From the NCBI GenBank assembly GCA_965233625.1, contig OZ247499.1, forward strand, positions 992,001-1,056,000: a stretch of DNA of 64,000 nucleotides, in the 5' to 3' direction. Every line of letters begins with the position of its first letter. Positions within the stretch are counted from its first letter, which is position 1. This document shows positions 26,715 through 35,253 of this stretch, in pieces. This DNA comes from G965233625 sp965233625 (GTDB lineage Bacteria > Planctomycetota > Planctomycetia > Pirellulales > Pirellulaceae). The translations under genes and the position numbers were made by a program. The notes beneath the pieces are model-generated. The model did no database searches. It worked only from the letters and a program-made list of their open reading frames with translations, and was not told where the DNA came from.

Positions 26715-27290
26715 CTATTCAGGCGCGAAGGCATTATTATTTCGTGCAACGTACGTCTTCCCATCGTCGCGAACCTGTATCCGCCAGTCCAAATGGCATC
26801 CTTTGGCGGAACCACAGTGTTCGAATACACGATGTCTCAACCGGGTAAGGTCTGCCCGCCGCGGAACACTTCCCGAAATTTCGACATTTAGAATTTTGAG
26901 TTGCGTCGTCGAAATCGAAAGACTGGAAAACGCAGGGTCTTCTCCAAACACCGCGCGAAGTTCGCTGCGAACAACACGATCCTGTTTGTGCCGGCTCACA
27001 AACACCTGGACATCCGGGTTGATGAAAGCTGGGAAAGCAAAACCAAAGCAAACGGGAATCGTGAAAAGTACGAGCAGTGCCAGCTTGATTTTCGAAACCG
27101 GAGTTTGCCACAGCACACGCGCGAACAATCCAACCATCATTAGCGCGACGGCGGCATACCAAATGCCAACATCGATGCCGAGCAGATAATTTCCCCGCAG
27201 ATAAGCACCCATTACGAACGCGACGCCCGCCATTCCGGCAAACATTGCTGGAAGCGAAAAACGCAGGCGCGGTTTGCGGGGCTTTGTCAC
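26715..27290 (-). CDS. Membrane protein with BON-like tail, unknown function
   Basis: A 191-residue protein. A basic N-terminus (MTKPRKPRLRFSLP) is followed by three hydrophobic segments at about 13-30, 38-57 and 67-90. The soluble C-terminal half contains FSSLSISTTQLKILNVEISGSVP-like strands ending in GSVPRRADLTRLRHRVFE, a pattern that resembles BON or secretin-type alpha/beta modules. Function is unknown. It is convergent with the LysM protein gene. Base composition is a little more AT-rich than neighbouring genes. Confidence 0.65.
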   Translation of the reverse strand: MTKPRKPRLRFSLPAMFAGMAGVAFVMGAYLRGNYLLGIDVGIWYAAVALMMVGLFARVLWQTPVSKIKLALLVLFTIPVCFGFAFPAFINPDVQVFVSRHKQDRVVRSELRAVFGEDPAFSSLSISTTQLKILNVEISGSVPRRADLTRLRHRVFEHCGSAKGCHLDWRIQVRDDGKTYVARNNNAFAPE

Positions 27291-27734
27291 TTTTTTAGCA
27301 GCGGTAAGTTTCGTTCCGGTCGGGAGCCGGATGAAAGTGTAGTCAAATTGATTTGCGGGCGGTTTCTGCGGCTTGCTTGCCGCGCCTCACACCTTGCCTA
27401 TCCAGACAATAAAGGTTACCAGTAAGGTTTGTGTGACCGATACTATCCTGGTGAGCTCAATTGGAGTGCTTTTCACACGCATCCGGCGTTTCTTATCCAG
27501 ATATTCGTCGAAACCACCGTACGTGATGGATATTGCGTGCATTAGAATGGAATTATTGAGGGTCCGGCAAAATTTAATGCCTGTGAACTCACACTGCCGG
27601 TAATTCAGAGCCTGCAAACGGCAACAAAGATTCAGACAAGACAATAAGTTTCAGAAAATCATCGGTGTGGCTGCCTGAGTCGTCACCCACGATGCAATAC
27701 AGTTCGAGATCCATTGAAAGCGAGGTTGGTACTT
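27291..27734. other. AT-richer intergenic region, 444 bp
   Basis: Spacer between the divergent BON-like membrane protein gene and aceE. It is visibly less GC-rich than the surrounding genes and should contain the promoter of the pyruvate dehydrogenase genes. A minus-strand frame at 27387-27644 ends in a hydrophobic stretch (TQTLLVTFIVWIG) but has no ribosome site or family resemblance, so I do not call it. No tRNA or strong hairpin was seen. Confidence 0.5.
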
Positions 27735-30461
27735 ATGGCTGACGTGAGAACGGCGCAAACAGCAGATCAATCGCCCCAGCAGCCTTACCTGAACCAGACC
27801 ACGGACATCGACCCGGCAGAAACGCGTGAATGGATTGAATCTCTTGAATATGTGCTTTCGAGCAAAGGACCAGAGAGGGCGAAGTATCTGCTATCGGTGC
27901 TAGAAGATAAGGCGTTGACCGAAGGCGTCTCGATGCCGATGCCGATGAACACGCCTTACATCAACACCATCCCGCTGAAAGAACAGCCAGCCTATCCGGG
28001 CAACCGCGAAATAGAACGCCGCATCAAAAGCATTATCCGCTGGAACGCAATGGCGATGGTCACGCGGGCCAACAATCACTACCCCGGCACCGGCGGCCAT
28101 ATCTCCACCTTCGCATCTTCGGCCACGCTTTACGAAGTCGCCTTCAATCACTTCCTCCGCGGTCGCGGCGAAAGCGGCTATGACGGTGATCAGATCTACT
28201 TCCAGGGGCACGCCTCGCCCGGTATGTACAGCCGTGCGTTTATGGAAGGCCGCCTTTCGGAAGAGAAGCTGTTGAATTTCCGCCGCGAACTGCAGCCCGG
28301 CGGCGGGCTTTCCTCGTATCCGCATCCGTGGTTGATGCCCACGTTCTGGGAATACCCGACCGTCTCGATGGGCCTTGGCCCCATCATGGCGATCTATCAG
28401 GCCCGGTTTAACGAGTATCTGAACGACCGCGGACTGAAAGACACCACCAATCAGCGCGTTTGGGCCTTCCTGGGCGATGGCGAATGTGACGAGCCAGAAA
28501 CGCTTGGCGCCATTACGCTTGCCGCCCGTGAACGGCTGGAAAACCTGACGTTTGTCATCAACTGCAACCTGCAGCGGCTTGACGGTCCTGTCCGCGGTAA
28601 CAGCAAGATCATCCAGGAACTGGAAGCCTTGTTCCGTGGCGCCGGCTGGAACGTGATTAAGGTTGTCTGGGGCGATGACTGGGACGCGTTGATTGAGCGG
28701 GACGAAACCGGCCTGCTGATCAAACGCATGGAGGAAGTCGTTGACGGCGAGTATCAGAAGTACACGTCGGTGCCCGGCTCTTACATCCGTGAGAACTTCT
28801 TTGGCAAGTATCCGGAACTACTGGACCTGGTCAAAAACTTCAGTGACGAGCGTCTGGAGAAGATGCGCCGTGGCGGTCACGACCCGGAAAAAGTCTACGC
28901 GGCCTATCACCGGGCGGTGCAGAAGAATGGCAAGCCGACCGTCATTCTCGCCAAGACCATCAAGGGCTACGGCCTGGGCGAAGCTGGCGAAGGCCGCAAT
29001 GTGGCCCACAACCAGAAGAAACTGAACGAAGAAGAACTGCTGGAATTCCGTACGCGGTTCGCGATTCCGATCTCGGACGACGATGTCGCAGATACGCCGT
29101 TCTATCTGCCGCCAGAAGACAGCGCCGAAATGAAGTACTTGCACGAGCGGCGTAAAGCTCTCGGCGGCTATGTCCCTTCACGTCCAGTCAATCCGCCCGT
29201 TACCGAGACGCCGGACCTGGAATCGTACAAACGATTGCTGACCGGCAGCAAAGGCAAAGATCAGTCGACCACCTTCGGCATGGTCGAAATCCTCCGCCGA
29301 CTGTGCCGCGATAAGAATATCGGCAAGCAGGTAGTGCCTATCGTGCCAGACGAATCGCGGACCTTCGGTATGGAAGGTATGTTCCGCGAAGTGGGCATCT
29401 ACGCCCATGCCGGGCAGCTTTACGAGCCGGTTGATGCTGGCCAGTTGCAGTATTACAAGGAAGCGAAAGACGGCCAGATTCTGGAAGAAGGCATCACCGA
29501 AGCTGGTTCGATGTCTTCGTTCAATGCGGCGGGTACAGCGTACTCGCAGCACGGCATCAACATGATTCCGTTCTTTATCTATTACTCGATGTTCGGCTTC
29601 CAGCGCATCGGCGATCTGATCTGGGCTGCTGCCGACATGCGGGCCAAAGGCTTTCTGCTGGGCGGCACGGCTGGCCGCACCACGCTGAATGGCGAAGGGC
29701 TGCAGCATCAGGATGGGCACAGCATTCTGAACGCCATCGCATTCCCGACCGTGCGTGCATACGATCCGGCTTACACCTACGAAACTGTCTGCATCATCAT
29801 CGACGGCCTGCGGCGGATGTATCAGGAAGGCGAAACCGCCATCTACTACATCACGCTGGAGAATGAACCTTACGTCATGCCTGCCATGCCGGAAGGCGAT
29901 GACGTTTATGACGGCATCATTAAAGGCCTGTACCAGATTGGTGAGAAGCAGGTCGATGGCGGCAAAGTTTCCGCCAACCTGTTTGGCAGCGGGCCGATCC
30001 TCCGTAGCGTGCTAGAGGCACAGGACATCCTGGCCGAGAAGTACGGCGTCTCCACCAAAGTGTGGAGTGCGACCAGCTACAACCAGCTTCGCCGCGATGC
30101 TCACCGCGCCGAGCGGTGGAATCTGCTCAACCCCGGTGAGAAGCCGAAAACCTGCTACGTGGAAGACACACTGGCGGGCGAGAAGGGCGTATTTGTCGCC
30201 GCGTCGGATTACGTGCGGGCGGTGCCCGAACAGATTTCCCGCTGGGTTCCCGGCGACTTCTACGTGCTGGGCACCGACGGCATGGGACGCAGCGAATCGC
30301 GTGCAGCCTTGCGGCGCCACTTCGAAGTAGACGCGCAGTGCATCACCCTGGCCACGCTCTACCGGCTGGCTCGCGCCGGAGAGATCGACGCCAAAGTGGC
30401 CGCGGCAGCAGTTAAAGAACTGGATATTGATCCTGATAAGATTGACCCGTATTTCGCGTAA
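27735..30461 (+). CDS. aceE: Pyruvate dehydrogenase E1 component, homodimeric type
   Basis: A 908-residue thiamine-diphosphate enzyme that decarboxylates pyruvate and reductively acetylates the E2 lipoyl arm. The single-chain (AceE) form is shown by its length and by motifs: PGTGGHISTFASSATLYEV near the N-terminus, the TPP/Mg site GDGECDEPETLGAI with the downstream NCNLQRLDGPVRGN, and a transketolase pyrimidine domain with EGITEAGSMSSFNAAGTAYS. The C-terminal domain contains YVRAVPEQISRWVPG. The start at 27735 is preceded by GAGG. The E2 gene follows after 89 bp. No E3 (lipoamide dehydrogenase) gene is in the window. Confidence 0.96.
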   Translation: MADVRTAQTADQSPQQPYLNQTTDIDPAETREWIESLEYVLSSKGPERAKYLLSVLEDKALTEGVSMPMPMNTPYINTIPLKEQPAYPGNREIERRIKSIIRWNAMAMVTRANNHYPGTGGHISTFASSATLYEVAFNHFLRGRGESGYDGDQIYFQGHASPGMYSRAFMEGRLSEEKLLNFRRELQPGGGLSSYPHPWLMPTFWEYPTVSMGLGPIMAIYQARFNEYLNDRGLKDTTNQRVWAFLGDGECDEPETLGAITLAARERLENLTFVINCNLQRLDGPVRGNSKIIQELEALFRGAGWNVIKVVWGDDWDALIERDETGLLIKRMEEVVDGEYQKYTSVPGSYIRENFFGKYPELLDLVKNFSDERLEKMRRGGHDPEKVYAAYHRAVQKNGKPTVILAKTIKGYGLGEAGEGRNVAHNQKKLNEEELLEFRTRFAIPISDDDVADTPFYLPPEDSAEMKYLHERRKALGGYVPSRPVNPPVTETPDLESYKRLLTGSKGKDQSTTFGMVEILRRLCRDKNIGKQVVPIVPDESRTFGMEGMFREVGIYAHAGQLYEPVDAGQLQYYKEAKDGQILEEGITEAGSMSSFNAAGTAYSQHGINMIPFFIYYSMFGFQRIGDLIWAAADMRAKGFLLGGTAGRTTLNGEGLQHQDGHSILNAIAFPTVRAYDPAYTYETVCIIIDGLRRMYQEGETAIYYITLENEPYVMPAMPEGDDVYDGIIKGLYQIGEKQVDGGKVSANLFGSGPILRSVLEAQDILAEKYGVSTKVWSATSYNQLRRDAHRAERWNLLNPGEKPKTCYVEDTLAGEKGVFVAASDYVRAVPEQISRWVPGDFYVLGTDGMGRSESRAALRRHFEVDAQCITLATLYRLARAGEIDAKVAAAAVKELDIDPDKIDPYFA

Positions 30462-30550
30462 GTAGCAACAGCTGGATTCCGGGTTTCCTTCACATTTCCA
30501 CACCGCAGCCCCTTAGCGGGCAGCACCAGATATATCAGCGGAAGAACGAC

Positions 30551-31882
30551 ATGCCTCTTGAAATCAAACTGGAAGAAATCGGCGACGATATCGAATCCGC
30601 CGACATCGGCGAAGTACTTGTCAGCGAAGGCGATGTGCTGGAAGAAGGCCAGGACGTGCTCGAAATCGCCACCGATAAGTCCACGATGTTCATCCCTAGC
30701 CCTTATGCCGGCAAAGTGCTGAAGGTGCATGTCGCAGAAGGCGACACCGTCCCCGTCGGCACGGTGATGGTCACCGTCGATGGCGAGACCGCCGCCCCTG
30801 CCGAAGAAGCCAAAGACGAACCGCCAGCCGCAGAGCCTGAGCCAGTTGCAGAAGAACCACCGGCGGCTGAGCAAGAACCCGAGCCAGAGCCAGAACCCGC
30901 CGCCCCCGCGAAGCCCAAACCACAACCCGTGGTCCAAAAAGATCCGCCGTCGAAGCCCAAGCCGCAACCCGTTGAGACAACCGCTTCGGACGGTGGCGAC
31001 GTAGCTGCTGGTCCTGCGATCCGCCGCTTCGCGCGTGAAGTAGGCGTTGATCTGAAGCGGGTCACAGGTACAGGTTCTGGCGGCCGCATTCTGCGTGAAG
31101 ATATCCTGCAAGTCGTGCGTGCTGCCAGCAAAGGCGGCAAGCCAGCCGCACCGGCGGGCGGTTCCGAAATGGACGATTTCGGCCCGGTACGCATCGAAAA
31201 GATGGCGAAGATCCGCAAGACGATCGCCACCAAAATGCACGAGTCGTGGACCACGGCCCCGCGCGTTACCAACTTCGACGATGCGGACGTGACCGAACTG
31301 GAAAAATTCCGCCAGTCCAGCAAAGACGACTACGCTGCCAAAGGCGTGAAGCTGACCAGCATGCCGTTTGTTATCAAAGCGGTTGCCATGGCGCTGAAGC
31401 TGCATCCAGAGATCAACGCCTCGATCGATATGGAGCAGGGGCTGATCACGTATAAAGATTACGTGAATGTTGGTATCGCCGTGGACACACCACGCGGGCT
31501 GGTTGTGCCCGTTCTGAAAGGCGCCGACGACCTTTCGATTCCGGAAACCGCTTCCGAACTGGCGACGATGGCCGAAAAGGTCCGCGACGGCAACTTCGGC
31601 GTTTCCGACCTGCGGGGCGGTACGTTCACGATCAGCAATCTGGGCGCCATCGGCGGCGTATATTCCACGCCCATTATCAACGTGCCAGAGGTCGCCATTC
31701 TGCTGGTCGGCCGTGCCCGTAAGATGCCGGTCGTTGTGAATGACGAAATCGCCATCCGGCTGATGATGCCGCTGAGTCTTTCCTACGATCACCGCCTGGT
31801 CGATGGAGGCACGGCCGCCCGCTTCCTGAACGAAGTGATCGGCTTCCTGAAGGCGCCAAGCCGTTTGCTGCTGGCTCCGTAA
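30551..31882 (+). CDS. aceF: Pyruvate dehydrogenase E2, dihydrolipoamide acetyltransferase
   Basis: A 443-residue acyltransferase core of the pyruvate dehydrogenase complex. There is a single lipoyl domain (1-80) with the modified lysine K43 in ATDKSTMFIP. A Pro/Glu/Ala-rich linker (80-150, repeated PEPE and KPKPQP) leads to a peripheral-subunit-binding domain (about 155-190, PAIRRFAREVGVDL and GTGSGGRILREDIL). The catalytic domain ends with the active site DHRLVDGG (H414, D418). Gamma-proteobacterial AceF usually has three lipoyl domains; this has one. It lies directly downstream of aceE. Confidence 0.95.
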   Translation: MPLEIKLEEIGDDIESADIGEVLVSEGDVLEEGQDVLEIATDKSTMFIPSPYAGKVLKVHVAEGDTVPVGTVMVTVDGETAAPAEEAKDEPPAAEPEPVAEEPPAAEQEPEPEPEPAAPAKPKPQPVVQKDPPSKPKPQPVETTASDGGDVAAGPAIRRFAREVGVDLKRVTGTGSGGRILREDILQVVRAASKGGKPAAPAGGSEMDDFGPVRIEKMAKIRKTIATKMHESWTTAPRVTNFDDADVTELEKFRQSSKDDYAAKGVKLTSMPFVIKAVAMALKLHPEINASIDMEQGLITYKDYVNVGIAVDTPRGLVVPVLKGADDLSIPETASELATMAEKVRDGNFGVSDLRGGTFTISNLGAIGGVYSTPIINVPEVAILLVGRARKMPVVVNDEIAIRLMMPLSLSYDHRLVDGGTAARFLNEVIGFLKAPSRLLLAP

Positions 31883-31914
31883 CTGCCGCTCCGCTTCATG
31901 CAGAGAGGAAAATC

Positions 31915-32790
31915 ATGTCGGCGCCGTTAGACGTTGTGCAACGCTGGATGCAAGCTGTTATCACGCATCCAGACGGCGTCGCCGCGGGAGTGCAGTCGCC
32001 CGGCGCACAGGCGGAAATCTCCGGCCCCCGCGATGCATCGAATGTGGTGCTGCCCAGTCAGCAGCGGAGTACGCTTCAGCGGCTGGAAGTTTATGCCCAC
32101 GCCTATTACGCGCGGCTGCTGGAATGCATGCGGAACATGTTTCCGGCGATGGTTTACACTTTGGAAGAAGAGCTGTTCAACGACTTCGCCTTCGAGTACC
32201 TGCAAACGCATCCGCCCAGCAGTTACACGCTGAACCGGCTGGCCGATAACTTCATTCAATTCCTGCGGGATACTCGTCCGCGGATGACCGGCGACGATGC
32301 CAGTGACGGTCCATCGTGGCCCGACTTCCTAATCGATCTGGCCAGGCTTGAGCAGCGTATCGACACGGTTTTCGACGGTCCTGGCTTTGAAGGTTCCGAA
32401 ACCCTGCGTGCTGAAGAACTCGCAGCCATACCGCCAGATGCTTGGCCCGCAGCGCGGTTGAAACTGGCGGTATGCGTGGAGTTGATGGAGTTTCAATTCC
32501 CGGTCAACGACTATTACAGCAGCTACCGCGAAGACGCCCCGGTAGAAGTGCCGCCGCCGGAAGCAACTTATCTGGCGGTCACCCGCCGGGATTTCATCGT
32601 ACGGCGCCTGCCCCTGACGGCGGCGCAGTTTCAGTTGCTCACGGTTCTTCAGCAAGGCGGCGCCATTGGGGAAGCCATCGAAGCGGCCGCCGCTGCATCT
32701 GATGATCTGGACCAGCTGGCGGCGCAATTGCATGGCTGGTTCGCGCATTGGTCGCGGGAGCAGTTGTTCGCGTCTGTGGAAATCACTTGA
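31915..32790 (+). CDS. HvfC/BufC-like (DUF2063) protein
   Basis: A 291-residue protein with the DUF2063 N-terminal pattern: QRLEVYAHAYYARLLECM, FPAMVYTLEEELFNDFAFEYL and PPSSYTLNRLADNFIQFL. In HvfC/BufC systems this protein is the partner that presents a precursor peptide to an MNIO (DUF692, BufB) enzyme for copper-linked peptide modification. Here no DUF692 gene or small cysteine-rich precursor is adjacent; the neighbours are aceF (32 bp upstream) and thrS. The C-terminal half (VTRRDFIVRRLPLTAAQFQLL) fits the family. Function in isolation is unknown. Confidence 0.75.
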   Translation: MSAPLDVVQRWMQAVITHPDGVAAGVQSPGAQAEISGPRDASNVVLPSQQRSTLQRLEVYAHAYYARLLECMRNMFPAMVYTLEEELFNDFAFEYLQTHPPSSYTLNRLADNFIQFLRDTRPRMTGDDASDGPSWPDFLIDLARLEQRIDTVFDGPGFEGSETLRAEELAAIPPDAWPAARLKLAVCVELMEFQFPVNDYYSSYREDAPVEVPPPEATYLAVTRRDFIVRRLPLTAAQFQLLTVLQQGGAIGEAIEAAAAASDDLDQLAAQLHGWFAHWSREQLFASVEIT

Positions 32791-32856
32791 TCGCGCGGGC
32801 TGAACCTTCTCTATCCCGTTTTTGTCGATCCCTCTATACTGCGTGCAGTTACCGAT

Positions 32857-32896
32857 GGTGCCGGTGAGCGGCTTACGAAACGCTCCGACCGGCGCC
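32857..32896 (+). promoter_or_regulatory. Stem-loop in the thrS leader
   Basis: Left arm GGTGCCGGTGAGCG (32857-32870), loop GCTTACGAAA (32871-32880), right arm CGCTC-CG-ACCGGCGCC (32881-32896). All 14 left-arm bases pair, with one G-T wobble and a two-base CG bulge on the right. It ends 77 bp before the thrS start and is not followed by a T run, so it is less likely a terminator than a leader structure. ThrS leaders in other bacteria fold into tRNA-like operators; whether this one does is inference. Confidence 0.4.
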
Positions 32897-32973
32897 GCCC
32901 GCCATATGGTGTTGTTAGGCGTCCTTTGTACCGGCGTCCGCCATCGCGGCCTTCTATTAAGAGCAGTGTTGTC

Positions 32974-35157
32974 ATGCTAAAGGTAAAACTTCCCGACGGA
33001 AACGTGAAGGAATTCTCCACCGCCATTACTCCCTACGATGTCGCGGCGGATATCTCGGAAGGGCTTGCCCGCGAAGCCATCGCCGCGGAAATAGACGGCA
33101 AAACCGTGGGTCTGGACACCCGGCTACCCGAGTCCGGTGAACTGGAACTGAAGCTGTTCACCCGCCGCGATCAGGAAAGCCTAGCCGTGATGCGGCATTC
33201 CTGCGCCCACATTATGGCCCGCGCGGTGATGCGGTTATTTGACGGCGTGCAGCTTGCCTTCGGACCGACAATTGACGGCGGTTTCTACTACGATTTCGCC
33301 CTGCCGCATTCGCTCAGCGAAGATGATTTCCCGGCGATCGAAGCCGAGATGAAGAAGATCATCAAACTGAACGAGCCTTTCGAACGCGTTGAAGAACCAC
33401 GCGAAAAAGCCCTGCAGATCTGCGAAGATCTGGGCCAGAAATTCAAAGTCGAACACATCAGCACCGGGCTGACGGAAGACGACACCCTTTCGTTTTACCG
33501 GCAGGGAGAGTTTATCGACCTCTGCCGCGGTCCGCATGTCCGTGCGCCGCGCGTCATCAAGGCGTTTAAGCTGTTATCCATCGCCGGTGCGTATTTCAAA
33601 GGCGACGCCGACGGGCCGCAGTTACAGCGGCTTTATGCGACCGCGTTCTTCGACAAGAAAGAACTGGCGGCGCATCTGGAACAGATTGAAGAAGCCAAGA
33701 AGCGGGATCATCGCACGCTCGGCAAGCAGTTGAAGCTGTTCACCATCGATCACAAAGTGGGCAGTGGTCTGATTCTCTGGCAGCCGAAAGGCGCTAGGGT
33801 GCGGGGCTTGCTTGAGAACTTTGTGAAAGAGGAACTGGAACGCCGTGACTATCAGCCGGTTTATTCACCCAATATCGGCCGGGTCGAACTGTACCAGACC
33901 AGCGGTCACTTTCCGTACTACCGCGATTCGCAATTCGCCCCGCTGTTCGACCACGACGCCGGCGCGCTGGTGGATGCAATTGTGCGGGGGCTGGATCCCG
34001 AAAAAGGCGATCCGCTGACCATCGACCAGGAAAGCAAGCTGATTGACGCGGCCCGCATTCTTGGCGCCGAGTTGCCGGACTATGACTGCGATCAGCCGAA
34101 AGACGAGAAACTGCTAAAGCTTGAAACCTGGTCCGCTACGCAGGACCGGTATCTGCTGAAGCCGATGAACTGCCCGCATCATGTGATGATTTATCAGTCG
34201 CAACCACGTAGTTACCGCGAACTGCCGCTGCGACTGGCTGAGTTTGGCACCGTTTACCGCTATGAGAAATCCGGTGAACTGTCGGGCATGACTCGCGTGC
34301 GTGGCTTTACGCAGGACGATGCGCACATCTTCTGCACCGAAGCCCAGGTGGCGGACGAATTCCGCGGCTGCCTGGAGATGACGCAGTACGTGCTGAACAG
34401 TCTGGGCATGACCGACTACCGCGTCCGCCTTGGCTTCCGTGACCCGAAGAGCAATAAATACGTCGGCGATCAACGTAGCTGGGACGCTGCCCAGGCCGCG
34501 CTCGTGGACGTCTGTAAGAGCTTGAACATCGACGCCGAAGCGGAAGAAGGTGAAGCTGCTTTCTACGGGCCGAAGGCGGACTTTGTGGTGACCGACTGCA
34601 TTGGCCGCGAATGGCAGCTGGGCACGGTGCAGCTTGATTACAACCTGCCTTCCGGGCCGCGTTTCGGCCTGGAGTACACCGGCGCCGACAATGCGGCGCA
34701 CCGGCCGGTGATGATCCACCGCGCGCCGCTAGGCTCGATGGAGCGGTTTATCGGCGTACTGATTGAGCACTTCGCCGGCGCCTTCCCCTTGTGGCTGGCG
34801 CCTGAACAGGTGCGTGTGCTGCCGGTGAGTGAGAAGTCCGAAGAGTACGCCCGTAAGGTCGAGCAGGCCTGCCGTGCGGCTGGTCTGCGTGCCACAGGCG
34901 ATTACCGTGCGGAAAAACTTGGCGCCAAAATCCGCGACGCGCAGCTTGAACTGACGCCCTACATGTTCATCGTCGGTCCGCGAGATGTTGAGAACAACGC
35001 CGTTTCTGTCCGTGACCGGATCGATGGTGATCTCGGGGCGCTGAAGATCGAAGAAGCGATCGACAAGCTCAAGCAGGAAGTCGCCAGCCGTACGGTCAGA
35101 CGCACCTTCGGCGGTTCGGCGGGTCTGGGCGACCGCGGTTCCAGCAACGAGTATTAA
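32974..35157 (+). CDS. thrS: Threonyl-tRNA synthetase with an insertion
   Basis: Charges tRNA-Thr. The 727-residue protein has a TGS domain (1-62), an editing domain with the HSCAH motif in VMRHSCAHIMARAV, then GGFYYDF and FIDLCRGPHV. The class II core contains LKPMNCPHHVMIYQ (MNCPHH at about 395), a motif 2 region (FGTVYRYEKSGELSGMTRVRGFTQDDAH, here abbreviated) and the anticodon domain at the end. Usual length is 640-690. The excess is an insertion of about 60 residues near 322-385, between the GHFPYY strand and the LLKPMNCP strand. The start at 32974 follows a leader with a strong stem-loop. Confidence 0.95.
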   Translation: MLKVKLPDGNVKEFSTAITPYDVAADISEGLAREAIAAEIDGKTVGLDTRLPESGELELKLFTRRDQESLAVMRHSCAHIMARAVMRLFDGVQLAFGPTIDGGFYYDFALPHSLSEDDFPAIEAEMKKIIKLNEPFERVEEPREKALQICEDLGQKFKVEHISTGLTEDDTLSFYRQGEFIDLCRGPHVRAPRVIKAFKLLSIAGAYFKGDADGPQLQRLYATAFFDKKELAAHLEQIEEAKKRDHRTLGKQLKLFTIDHKVGSGLILWQPKGARVRGLLENFVKEELERRDYQPVYSPNIGRVELYQTSGHFPYYRDSQFAPLFDHDAGALVDAIVRGLDPEKGDPLTIDQESKLIDAARILGAELPDYDCDQPKDEKLLKLETWSATQDRYLLKPMNCPHHVMIYQSQPRSYRELPLRLAEFGTVYRYEKSGELSGMTRVRGFTQDDAHIFCTEAQVADEFRGCLEMTQYVLNSLGMTDYRVRLGFRDPKSNKYVGDQRSWDAAQAALVDVCKSLNIDAEAEEGEAAFYGPKADFVVTDCIGREWQLGTVQLDYNLPSGPRFGLEYTGADNAAHRPVMIHRAPLGSMERFIGVLIEHFAGAFPLWLAPEQVRVLPVSEKSEEYARKVEQACRAAGLRATGDYRAEKLGAKIRDAQLELTPYMFIVGPRDVENNAVSVRDRIDGDLGALKIEEAIDKLKQEVASRTVRRTFGGSAGLGDRGSSNEY

Positions 35158-35180
35158 GCAGCGATTGTTTCAGATACGAA

Positions 35181-35217
35181 AAACGGCGGTCCACCAGATT
35201 CCCGGTGGCCGCCGTTT
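35181..35217. terminator. Bidirectional terminator between thrS and the DUF1559 gene
   Basis: AAACGGCGGTCCACC pairs with GGTGGCCGCCGTTT (one bulged T), loop AGATTCCC. A-rich on the left and T-rich on the right, so it can serve the convergent genes on both strands. T runs are short (three to four). Confidence 0.75.
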
Positions 35218-35253
35218 AACTTGCTAGCTCGTGTGAGTTGTGGAGGCAGCAGT

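Noticed and set aside
27387..27644. 85-codon minus-strand frame in the gap before aceE
   Set aside because: No ribosome site, no homologue recalled and unusual composition; only the last 20 residues look membrane-like.
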